The notes beneath the pieces are model-generated. The model did no database searches. It had not been told where the DNA came from and saw only the letters and a list, made by a program, of their open reading frames with translations. A program made the translations under genes and the position numbers. From the NCBI GenBank assembly GCA_946410535.1, contig CAMKAR010000059.1, forward strand, positions 1-9,791: DNA of 9,791 nucleotides, in the 5' to 3' direction. Below, piece by piece: positions 1 through 7,000 of this stretch. The DNA comes from an uncultured Bacteroidales bacterium. Lineage in GTDB: Bacteria > Bacteroidota > Bacteroidia > Bacteroidales > F082. Numbering within the stretch: position 1 is the first letter of the stretch; every line of letters begins with the position of its first letter.

Positions 1-1460
1 AAAAAAGAATGATTTTGGCAGCCTTGCTGCTGCTGGCCTTCGGAACGATGAAGGCGCAGGTGAATGAATCCAAACCTATTGATCCCCAAACGGATAGCAT
101 CATGAAGAGCCGAAAGGCTGAATTGTCGCAAATGCAAGAGCTGTTTTCCGAATGGATGCACGAGTTGGGGATGAATATGCAGCATCTTTCGGATTCCATC
201 GATTGGGAGTCTTTTGAGAAAGACATGGAACAATGGGGCAAGGAAATGGAGCAGTGGGGGAAAGAGATGGAAAAGTGGGGCGACAAGTTTGATAAGTCCT
301 TCAACTATCAGCTTTTGAAGAATGACGATTCGCAGGCCCATGCCATCACTGTTGAAGGTTCCGGCAATGTGACAATCAGGCAAAGTCAGGACGGATTCTC
401 GCTGTCGCGTGGCGACAAGGGTACTTCCGATAGGTATGTCGTTGATGGCAATGTGCTTCTTAAAGGCTCAAGTGATTATGATGTCGCCATGCCCCAGCTT
501 GACAAAATCATCCTTTGCTCTTCTGGCGATGTCATTGGCAGCGGCGTGATAAAGGGCAACACACTCGACATTGTCCTGTTAGGTTCGGGCGACATTAGGT
601 TGGACGTGGATTATGATACCATCAACATTAAAATGATTGGATCAGGCGATGTCACGCTCAAGGGACAATGCAAGATGATTAACGCCACGCTCACTGGTTC
701 GGGCGACTTGCGGGTACCTGAATTGCATTATGATCAATCGCGTTTCAACTCAACAGGTTCGGGCGAGATTTGGTCTAATGGACGCAAGGAAGTGTTTTCT
801 TACAAGTACAGTTCAGAAAGGAAATGCGTCGAGAAAAGAAACCTCCTCTTCGATGCCCATTGGAACGGCTTCGATGCAGGCTTGAATATGCTCCTCGACC
901 CATCGAGCATGAACACCTACACGGGTCCCGACGACTTGATGGCCATCCGCCCGATGCGCAGTTGGTACTTCGGCTTCAACATCGCCGACGTGGGCATCGC
1001 TTTCAACAGGAAGCACTCGGTCGGTCTGTTCACGGGCATCGGCATCGGCTGGAACAACTACAGTTGGAAAAACTATATCCGGATGACGGTGGAAAACAAT
1101 GAGTTGGTCAACACTTTGCTGCCCGACGACCGCCCCGTGAAGAATAGTAAATTCGGCTTGCTCTATGCCCAAGTCCCGCTGATGATCGAAGTGAGGCCAA
1201 CACGCCATTTCTACATCGACTTTGGTGTGACGGGCGGCATTCGCCTCGCCTCTTGGACCCGCATCAAGTATGCCGACGGCAGCAACGTGAAGACCTATAA
1301 CAACTACACGACCAACCTGTTCAAATGTGATGCCTCGTTCCGTATCGGTGGCGAGAATTTGGGCTTCTTTGCCAACTATGCGCTTGTCCCCACCTTCATG
1401 GAAGGGCAGGATGCGGCTAAGGCGCACCCGCTCATGTTGGGGTTCAGCATCAATTTCTGA
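1..1460 (+). CDS. GIN/DUF2807-like protein with coiled coil and C-terminal outer-membrane barrel-like domain (5' partial)
   Basis: A predicted envelope protein. The first in-window ATG is at 9, but the frame stays open to the left edge (Lys-Arg codons at 3-8). Starting at 9 would leave the hydrophobic MILAALLLLAF segment without its basic n-region, so the real start is probably upstream and the gene 5'-partial. Numbering from the ATG at 9, a signal peptide likely ends near A16-Q17. Residues 66-93 form a Trp-containing coiled coil with three near-identical heptads (MEQWGKE, MEQWGKE, MEKWGDK). Residues 117-253 carry GSG(D/N/E) turns, the last four 19-20 residues apart, as in the beta-helical GIN domain (DUF2807, 'putative autotransporter adhesin'). 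Residues 279-483 alternate aromatic and small residues and end in GFSINF with a terminal Phe, like a small outer-membrane barrel. In Bacteroidota such genes often follow sigma/anti-sigma pairs; here the visible pair is convergent. Its ligand and exact role are unknown. Confidence 0.8.
   Translation, partial: KRMILAALLLLAFGTMKAQVNESKPIDPQTDSIMKSRKAELSQMQELFSEWMHELGMNMQHLSDSIDWESFEKDMEQWGKEMEQWGKEMEKWGDKFDKSFNYQLLKNDDSQAHAITVEGSGNVTIRQSQDGFSLSRGDKGTSDRYVVDGNVLLKGSSDYDVAMPQLDKIILCSSGDVIGSGVIKGNTLDIVLLGSGDIRLDVDYDTINIKMIGSGDVTLKGQCKMINATLTGSGDLRVPELHYDQSRFNSTGSGEIWSNGRKEVFSYKYSSERKCVEKRNLLFDAHWNGFDAGLNMLLDPSSMNTYTGPDDLMAIRPMRSWYFGFNIADVGIAFNRKHSVGLFTGIGIGWNNYSWKNYIRMTVENNELVNTLLPDDRPVKNSKFGLLYAQVPLMIEVRPTRHFYIDFGVTGGIRLASWTRIKYADGSNVKTYNNYTTNLFKCDASFRIGGENLGFFANYALVPTFMEGQDAAKAHPLMLGFSINF
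225..287 (+). repeat. Three tandem heptad codon repeats (MEQWGKE-like)
   Basis: Three consecutive 21-nt units encode MEQWGKE, MEQWGKE and MEKWGDK (residues 73-93 of the surrounding protein). The peptide is almost perfectly repeated, while the codons differ at several third positions, so this is a retained protein repeat and not a fresh DNA slippage product. Trp recurs every seven residues (W76, W83, W90), suggesting an alpha-helical coiled coil between the signal peptide and the GSGD beta domain. Confidence 0.75.
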
Positions 1461-1490
1461 GGATGGTCTCACGCGGGAAATAGAACTTTA

Positions 1491-1517
1491 ATTCGCTTAA
1501 TTCGTGAAATTCGCCGT
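1491..1517 (+). repeat. 9-nt tandem repeat, three units beginning ATTCG
   Basis: ATTCGCTTA, ATTCGTGAA and ATTCGCCGT follow one another with exact 9-nt spacing, directly after the first gene. The third unit is part of the left arm of the terminator hairpin. Similar ATTCG-rich stretches are familiar to me from Bacteroidales intergenic DNA, but I could not verify this. No function is assigned. Confidence 0.5.
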
Positions 1518-1537
1518 TGTTGTTCTACGGCGAATTT
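1507..1537. terminator. Bidirectional hairpin terminator between convergent genes
   Basis: A perfect 11-bp inverted repeat (1507-1517 against 1527-1537, arms AAATTCGCCGT and ACGGCGAATTT) encloses a 9-nt loop. Each arm ends in an A or T run, so each strand's transcript has a GC core followed by U residues. It lies between the + strand gene ending at 1460 and the - strand gene ending at 1553 and can serve both. A second GGCGAATT copy at 1547-1554, overlapping the anti-sigma stop codon, could pair alternatively with the left arm. The U tract beyond the stem is short. Confidence 0.75.
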
Positions 1538-1552
1538 TGCATATTAGGCGAA

Positions 1553-2383
1553 TTACTCCCCGTGTTTCTCCTCCCAACGTTCCTTGGCCGATGCAAGCTG
1601 TTCGTCGGCGCGTTGGTAGGCAGCCAAGGCCATGTCGGTGGCGGCCTCGATGGTCTCTTTCTTGGCTTGTCTCAATCCCGAGTTGATGAGGCTGGCGAAG
1701 CTCGAATGGCGACCGCCCGTCAGCCAAAGCAAACCTCTGCCGATAAGCGAAACGCCTTCATCTTCAACGTTTTCCTCAAACGAATTGTTTTCATATTGTG
1801 CGAGAGCCATTCCTGCATTGATGCGATAGGCCAAATAGTCGAAATCAGGCTCCATGAAACCAGAAATGGAACTTTCAATTTGCATCGTTCCTGATTTGAT
1901 GGACGGCAATTCGGCCACAAGTGGCATTCCCATTTTTTCCATGACAATCTCCTCAACTTCGACCTTTTTTTCTCCGACCACGACATTCTGTTTGACGAAT
2001 TGAGCGGGTCTTGTCTGCAAGGCAAGCCTTTCCCTCGGCCTCTCGATGTGTGTTGCGGCAATAGGTTGTAGCTCAGCAATCGGGTCTACTTTCGGCAACG
2101 ACTTTTCAGGCCACAAACTGACGGTGAGCAACAATCCTGTAGCGGCGGCTGCCGAAGCGATTTTGGCGTAAAGCGGCACGACAGTTGCTTTTTTCTTCAG
2201 GCCTTCCTTGTTTTCATAGGCAAGGGTAGGAGCTTCCAAATGCGGAAGTTCCTCGGTAAGTTCGTCCCAGTCCAAGCCTTGGGCCGCGACGAAAGATTGC
2301 AGTTGCTTCGTCTCGCTTTCGCTGAGGTTGCCCTCCACATAATCAAGGAGGTAGGCTTCGTAGTTGTCAATAGTGATGTTCAT
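1553..2383 (-). CDS. Anti-sigma-factor-like single-pass membrane protein
   Basis: A 276-residue protein downstream of, and overlapping, the ECF sigma gene; the two share ATGA at 2380-2383, which implies translational coupling. The N-terminus (residues 7-32, YEAYLLDYVEGNLSESE and following) matches the cytoplasmic 'Y-L-D-EGNLS-E-E' helix typical of Bacteroidota anti-sigma proteins. It has no His/Cys zinc-binding motif. One membrane span is likely at about residues 69-91, preceded by a Lys cluster (62-65), giving a cytoplasmic N-terminus and a periplasmic C-terminal part. The latter has a hydrophobic stretch near 210-222 and a charged, helical, coiled-coil-like tail (about 233-276). I infer that it sequesters the neighbouring sigma factor and responds to an envelope signal. 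No catalytic motif is seen. Assignment rests mainly on gene context and topology. Confidence 0.75.
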   Translation of the reverse strand: MNITIDNYEAYLLDYVEGNLSESETKQLQSFVAAQGLDWDELTEELPHLEAPTLAYENKEGLKKKATVVPLYAKIASAAAATGLLLTVSLWPEKSLPKVDPIAELQPIAATHIERPRERLALQTRPAQFVKQNVVVGEKKVEVEEIVMEKMGMPLVAELPSIKSGTMQIESSISGFMEPDFDYLAYRINAGMALAQYENNSFEENVEDEGVSLIGRGLLWLTGGRHSSFASLINSGLRQAKKETIEAATDMALAAYQRADEQLASAKERWEEKHGE

Positions 2384-2880
2384 GGCTCGTTGTCGATGAG
2401 GTTGTCGATGCTTTTCAGTTTGTTTTTCAGTGCAGTGCGGGCGCGATAGATGTTGATTTTCACTTGTGCTTCGCTTTGCCCCGTGATGTCGCCGATTTCG
2501 CGGTACGAATAGCCTTCGTAGTCGCGGAGGAGCAGGGCGTTGCGTTGCGCTTCGGGCAGGGTGCCGATGGCCTTGTGCAGGATGTCGTTCACGTCGGGAT
2601 AGGGGGTGTTTCTCCCTTGTTCGACGTTCGGTGCTTGTTCTTCTAAGCTCGCAAAGCGTTGGTTGCGACGGACTTCGTCAATCATGGCATGGTGGGCGGT
2701 GCTGAAGAGGTAGGTCTTGGCCGTGGCAAAGTCTATGTTCTTCGCCTTCTCCCAAACACGGGCAAAGCTCTCCTGCACCACGTCCTCGGCCTGCTCGCGG
2801 TTGCGGAGGCTCGCGAACGCGAAGCGGAAAAGCCGGTCGGCATATTGCTCCACGCACTTGTTGAACTGTTTTCTGTCCAT
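2380..2880 (-). CDS. ECF-family RNA polymerase sigma factor (sigma-70 regions 2 and 4)
   Basis: A 166-residue protein starting at the ATG at 2880-2878. A TTG three codons upstream is possible, but it would fall inside the promoter-like sequence. Region 2 spans about residues 8-75 (YADRLFRFAF, then REQAEDVVQESFARVWEK, then a YLFSTAHHAMIDEVRR helix). Region 4 spans about 103-158 (LPEAQRNALLLRDYEGYSY, then REIGDITGQSEAQVKINIYRAR, the -35-binding helix-turn-helix). Regions 1 and 3 are absent and the length is normal for ECF factors. It would direct core RNA polymerase to envelope-related promoters and be held inactive by the product of the coupled downstream gene. A TGTAAC/CGTAT promoter just upstream suggests autoregulation. 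The family assignment is firm; the regulon and signal are unknown. Confidence 0.95.
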   Translation of the reverse strand: MDRKQFNKCVEQYADRLFRFAFASLRNREQAEDVVQESFARVWEKAKNIDFATAKTYLFSTAHHAMIDEVRRNQRFASLEEQAPNVEQGRNTPYPDVNDILHKAIGTLPEAQRNALLLRDYEGYSYREIGDITGQSEAQVKINIYRARTALKNKLKSIDNLIDNEP

Positions 2881-2891
2881 CGTTTGCAATA

Positions 2892-2918
2892 ATACGGAGT
2901 TTGGGCGAAAAAGTTACA
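2892..2918 (-). promoter_or_regulatory. Candidate ECF-type autoregulatory promoter of the sigma gene
   Basis: On the - strand, TGTAAC (2918-2913) followed by a T run, a 16-nt spacer and CGTAT (2896-2892) match the general ECF layout of an AAC-containing -35 and a CGT-containing -10. The predicted transcription start falls only a few bases before the ATG at 2880. An overlapping TATTATTG (2894-2887) is a one-mismatch version of the Bacteroidota -7 box, but it lacks a convincing -33 partner. I favour the ECF reading. Confidence 0.5.
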
Positions 2919-2942
2919 GCGAAGTGAAATTTTTGCGTTCAA

Positions 2943-2969
2943 GGCCACTGAGCTTGTCGAAGTGCCGGC
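2943..2969. repeat. REP-like palindromic element with GAGCTTGTCGAAG core
   Basis: This element lies in the divergent sigma/lgt spacer. CACT (2946-2949) pairs with AGTG (2961-2964), flanked by GG/CC with one bulged C, around a GAGCTTGTCGA loop that can itself form a small CTT/AAG hairpin. From memory, the core CTGAGCTTGTCGAAG occurs as a dispersed palindromic repeat in many bacterial genomes. I cannot count copies here, since only one is present in the window. It ends just before the lgt promoter. Confidence 0.45.
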
Positions 2970-2970
2970 T

Positions 2971-2997
2971 TTTGTATTGAAATAATTCCTACTTTTG
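2971..2997 (+). promoter_or_regulatory. lgt promoter, Bacteroidota type
   Basis: TACTTTTG at 2990-2997 is a perfect TAnnTTTG -7 box. A TTTG at 2971-2974 could act as the -33 element, though its spacing (15 nt) is shorter than the usual 19-21. Transcription would start near 3003-3005, leaving a leader of about 10 nt before the lgt ATG at 3015. No Shine-Dalgarno sequence is visible, as is common in this phylum. Confidence 0.7.
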
Positions 2998-3014
2998 CCT
3001 CAAAATTCAGAATC

Positions 3015-3920
3015 ATGCTACTAAACTACATCACTTGGAACGTCGACCCCGTCTTGTTTTCTATCGGTAACATTCACGTCCGTTGGTATGGCCTGCTGTG
3101 GGCCTTGGGCTTTTTCATCGGCTATTTCATCATGAAGCGCATCTACAAGCGCGAGCACATGGCCGAGGATTCGTTGGACAAGTTGCTGATTTACATGCTC
3201 GTTTCGACCGTCATCGGGGCACGTCTCGGCCATTGCCTGTTTTATGAGCCGGAGTATTATCTTTCCAACCCATTGAAAATGTTGGCGGTGTGGGAAGGCG
3301 GGCTCGCCAGCCACGGCGGCGCCATCGGCATCTTGATTGGCTTGTGGCTTTATGTGCGCAACTACAACAAGTCGACGAAGAAGCAGAAGACCGACCTCCA
3401 GCGCATCAATTACATTTGGATTCTCGACCGTATCGTGGTCGCCGTGTGCCTCGTTGGCGCGTTGATTCGTTTGGGCAATGTGTTCAACCATGAGATTTAC
3501 GGTACGCCTACTTCGCTGCCGTGGGGCTTCGTCTTCATGCGTGGGGCAGAGCAGTTTTGCGGCACTTTCGACAACTACACGGCTTGCAACTCGTGGGAAG
3601 CGCCTTGCCCGCCAAGCGAGTGGCTGCCTTGCCACCCGACCGGACTTTACGAAGCCTTTTTCTGCCTTGTGGCGATGGGCATCCTCTTGTGGATGTACTA
3701 CAAGCGCGACCTCGGCCACAAGCAGCCCGGCCTGATGTTCGGCACCTTCCTCGTCATCATCTTCGGCTCGCGCATCTGCATCGAGTTCCTGAAGAACGTG
3801 CAAGTGGAATTTGAGAAAAGCATGACCTTCGACATGGGTCAATGGCTCAGCGTTCCTTTCGTCGTTATCGGCATTGGAATGATTGTTTGGAGCTTTGTGA
3901 AGCGGAATAAAACAGAATAA
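3015..3920 (+). CDS. lgt: Phosphatidylglycerol--prolipoprotein diacylglyceryl transferase
   Basis: Lgt moves the diacylglyceryl group of phosphatidylglycerol onto the lipobox cysteine of prolipoproteins in the inner membrane, the first step of lipoprotein maturation. The 301-residue protein is multi-pass. It shows the family blocks in order: RWYGLLWALGF (23-33), GARLGHCLFYEPEYY (68-82) leading to GGLASHGGAIG (95-105) with the conserved HGG, the signature RLGNVFNHEIYG (152-163) with R152 and N158, HPTGLYE (207-213), and SRICIEFLK (252-260) with the conserved Arg, then a final span at about 278-294. A periplasm-facing loop (about 171-206) is enlarged and holds four cysteines (C182, C191, C198, C206). 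The gene is monocistronic and convergent with an operon encoding three predicted lipoproteins, which would be substrates. The start is supported by the upstream -7 box and by the fit to the family N-terminus. Confidence 0.97.
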   Translation: MLLNYITWNVDPVLFSIGNIHVRWYGLLWALGFFIGYFIMKRIYKREHMAEDSLDKLLIYMLVSTVIGARLGHCLFYEPEYYLSNPLKMLAVWEGGLASHGGAIGILIGLWLYVRNYNKSTKKQKTDLQRINYIWILDRIVVAVCLVGALIRLGNVFNHEIYGTPTSLPWGFVFMRGAEQFCGTFDNYTACNSWEAPCPPSEWLPCHPTGLYEAFFCLVAMGILLWMYYKRDLGHKQPGLMFGTFLVIIFGSRICIEFLKNVQVEFEKSMTFDMGQWLSVPFVVIGIGMIVWSFVKRNKTE

Positions 3921-3921
3921 A

Positions 3922-3963
3922 GGGATGCAAATCCCCAACGCGATGCCGGAGGATTGCAAATCC
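3922..3963. repeat. Pair of REP-like GCAAATCC hairpins
   Basis: Two related palindromes begin two bases after the lgt stop codon. The first (3922-3935) pairs GGGAT with ATCCC around GCAA; the second (3951-3963) pairs GGATT with AATCC around GCA. They share GAT-(T)GCAAATCC and stand in the same orientation, separated by 15 nt. The G/C-rich tail CGCTGGAACGAGCGAGG follows. This looks like a dispersed REP-type element; I recall similar GGATTTGCAATCC palindromes in Bacteroidota genomes but cannot check. No U run follows, so terminator function is unlikely. Confidence 0.55.
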
Positions 3964-4012
3964 GCTGGAACGAGCGAGGAAACAAGCGTAGGTGAAAGCC
4001 AAAGGCAAAACA

Positions 4013-4046
4013 AAATCAGCGTCCGGATTCGTCCAGACGCTGGTTT
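4013..4046. terminator. Strong bidirectional terminator with TTCG tetraloop
   Basis: CAGCGTC-CGGA (4017-4027) pairs with TCCA-GACGCTG (4032-4042) with a single C/A mismatch, closed by a TTCG loop. The stem extends through a G-T wobble into AAA/TTT (4013-4015 against 4044-4046). Reading +, the tail is GTTTCGTTTT; reading -, it is ATTTTGTTTTG. It therefore suits both lgt (+) and the five-gene operon ending at 4072 (-). Confidence 0.8.
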
Positions 4047-4053
4047 CGTTTTC

Positions 4054-4068
4054 AAGGGTTAAGCCCTT
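4054..4068 (-). terminator. Small hairpin directly after the DUF2723 stop codon
   Basis: AAGGG (4054-4058) and CCCTT (4064-4068) form a 5-bp stem with a 5-nt loop, beginning three bases past the - strand TAA at 4072-4074. The following - strand bases are GAAAACG, so no U tract follows. It may stabilise the 3' end of the operon transcript ahead of the stronger terminator at 4013-4046. Confidence 0.4.
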
Positions 4069-4071
4069 ATT

Positions 4072-7000
4072 TTAGTTGTAATACGCCATCATGAACTCTG
4101 TCATGCGGTCGGTAGTCAGTTGAGCGATGTCGTCGCGGCCATATTTCTTGGCCACGTCGCCGAAGTGTTTCAGCAGGCTCATGCCTTCGTCGACATCTTC
4201 TTCGTAATATTTTCTGAACTTGGGCTTCATGCCGCCGTAGTACTTCACCTTGTCGCAGTAGTTGTTGACGAGGTTCATCAGATAGGCATCGCCTTTCTCG
4301 GTTGCACCGCAGATGTAGTACATCTCGGGGAACTGGTAGGTGTGAATCTCGACAGGGAACTTCTCGTTCGGGAAGAACTCTTGGTATTTGTCCATGACGA
4401 CGACAGCCGAGTCGAACTCGCCGTGGTTGACCAAAGCCTGCGCCAAACGCGAATAGGCCAATTGGGCATAGCTCACATTGCGCACACTTTCGCGGTCGGG
4501 CACCACATCTTCCTGGTTCAGATTGCCCCAGTTGACGATGCCTTCGTTGGCCTTGGTCACCAACAAATCGTAGCTGCCTTCGCGATACACGCCGCCATAG
4601 CGTTTGAGGTAATCCTCAGCCTCGACGGGGATGAACCTGTAAGCCAGACCTTCCATGTGGAGGTACTTGTCGATGCCCAAGGTCTTCGACATGTCGCTGA
4701 ACGAGGTGAAATACACCGGACGTTCCCAATTGTTGGTAGCCATGAAGTCGAGGAGCATAAGGGCGTTCTTGAAGATGGCACGGCTGTCCTTGATGTCCCA
4801 ATCGATTTCGTCGACGATGCGATCGGCCAGCTCGGGTGGCACGATGCCGTTGCGCAGGCAGGCTTCCTTGTCGACGGTGAGCTTCACGCTGCGGCAGGGG
4901 ATGTAGTTGTAGGAGCCGCCTGGATAGCGTTTCACGGCCTTCGGGTTGTGGATGAAGTCGATGATTTGCTTCAGCTCCACACGCTTGCCGTTGAAGTAGT
5001 CTTCTTCTTCAATCAGAACGGATTCGTTGACTCCGTTGTCATATTCCTTTGCGGTCAGCGTGAGCGGCAACGGGTCGGATTCATACACCTTGCGGCCCAT
5101 CTGGTGGACGTACCAATAGCCGCCCGACAGCATATAGTTGCACACACGCACGTCGGTGCGGAAGCCTTCCACCTCTTGCACATACCACAAGGGGAAGGTG
5201 TCGTTGTCGCCACGGGTGAAAATGACCGAGTTGGGCGGCAGCTGCGCTAAGTAGTTTCGCGCCCAGTCGCGAGCCGAAGTCTTGCCCGAGCGGTTGTGCT
5301 CCTCCCAGCCGTTGGCAGCAAGGACGCAAGGCACGGCCAAGAAACAAACCAGACCTACGGCGGCCACGGTAACCATGCTTTCCTTCTTCAGAAGCTTGTT
5401 CATCCAGTCGATGAGGGCAATCACGCCGAAACCGATCCAGATGGCGAAGGCATAGAACGAGCCGGCATAGCTGTAGTCGCGTTCACGGGGCTGTTGCGGG
5501 GTTTGGTTCAGGTAGATGACGATGGCCAAACCAGTCATGAAGAAGAGCAGGAAGATGATCCAGCTCTGCTTCCAGTCTTTCTTGAGCAGCCAGAACAAGC
5601 CAATCAAGCCGAGGATGAGGGGCAGGAAGTAGTATGTCGTACGTCCTGGGTTCTGCAAGCAGGCAGGGATGTTGTCCTGGTCGCCGAGTCGGGCATTGTC
5701 GATGAAGCTGATGCCGCTCAGCCAGTTGCCGTGGTTCAGCTCGCCTTGGCTCTCAATGTCGTTCTGACGGCCCACAAAGTTCCACATGAAATAGCGCCAA
5801 TACATCCAGTTGCATTGGTAGCTGATGAAGAATTTGAGATTTTGCCCGAAGGTGGGCTTGCTGACGTTGACCGTTTCGCCCAAGTAGTTCCTGACGCGCA
5901 CGTTTTCGCCCTCGATGTTGCCGTTCGGGCCCTTGCGATAGTTCTCGTATGTCTTTTTGTGTGAGCCACCTGGTTGCATACTCCACATGCGCGGGAAGAG
6001 GGTTTTCATCTCGTCGGCATACTCGGGCTTGCTGCGTTTTCCGTCGTCGGTGATGACGTAACGACCGGCTTCTTTGTCCTTGACGTATGTCGGGGCATTG
6101 TCGACCCAGTCGGAAATCGGGGCGTTGTAGTAAGGCCCATAAAGCAACGGCCAACTGCCATATTGGTCGCGGTTGATGTAAGCCAACAGCGAAAGGGCTT
6201 CCTTAGGCTCGTTCTCGTTGATGGGCGTGTTGGTGTTGGCACGGATGACCAACATGAAGAACGACGAGTAACCAATCAGGATGAACATGAGAGAGAGAAT
6301 GGCGGTGTTCCAAATCACCTTGCCGCGCTTGGCGGTGAACCACAGTCCCCAAACGATGAGGCCAATGATGAGGGCGAAATAGATGATGGTGCCGAGGTTG
6401 AACGGTGCGCCAAGCGAGTTCACGAAGAACAGCTCCATCTTGCCCGCCAGGTTGATGACCTGCGGCACGAGGAACATGTTGAGGAACCACAGCAAGACCA
6501 CCGAAACCACGCCAGCCACCACAAAGCCCCAGAACGAGGTCTTTTTCCATTTCTTGAAGTAGACCACATACACGAAAGCGGGGATACACAGCAAGTTAAG
6601 CAGGTGCACACCGATGGACAAGCCTATCAGGAAGGCGATAAAAATAATCCAACGGGTGCTTTTCGGGTCGTCGGCCACCTGCTCCCATTTCAGGATGGCC
6701 CAGAAGGTGACGGCGGTGAAGAACGACGACATAGCGTAGACTTCGCCCTCCACGGCGTTGAACCAGAATGACTCGGTGAAGGTGTAGGCCACCGCGCCGA
6801 CGAAGCCGGCCAACAGCACACCTATTTTATTAATCCACGGCGCGTCTTCGCCTTCTTTCATCCAAACTTTTCGCGCCATCAGGGTGATGGTCCAGAAAAG
6901 GAAGACGATGGTGAGGCCGCTGCAAATGGCCGACATCACGTTGACCATCATGGCCACCTTGGTGACGTCGCCACCTGCAAAGAGCGAGAAGAATCGCCCG

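Noticed and set aside
813..1472. 219-codon open frame on the - strand
   Set aside because: It lies antisense to the barrel-like half of the first gene and runs past that gene's stop, with no promoter and no domain.
2881..2889. Upstream TTG start for the ECF sigma factor
   Set aside because: It would add only three residues, and the TTG is the end of a promoter-like TATTATTG sequence; the ATG at 2880 fits the family N-terminus.
3021..4055. 344-codon open frame on the - strand across lgt
   Set aside because: It is antisense to lgt, whose motifs are all intact, and it runs through the terminator and the palindromic elements; the His/Asp-rich translation has no recognisable domain.
4120..5250. 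376-codon open frame on the + strand
   Set aside because: It is fully antisense to the well-supported DUF2723 gene, its translation is a low-complexity Val/His/Ala-rich shadow without family motifs, and no promoter precedes it.
5974..6771. 265-codon open frame on the + strand
   Set aside because: It is antisense to the DUF2723 gene and has a charged, motif-free shadow translation; it reflects the codon bias of the real gene.
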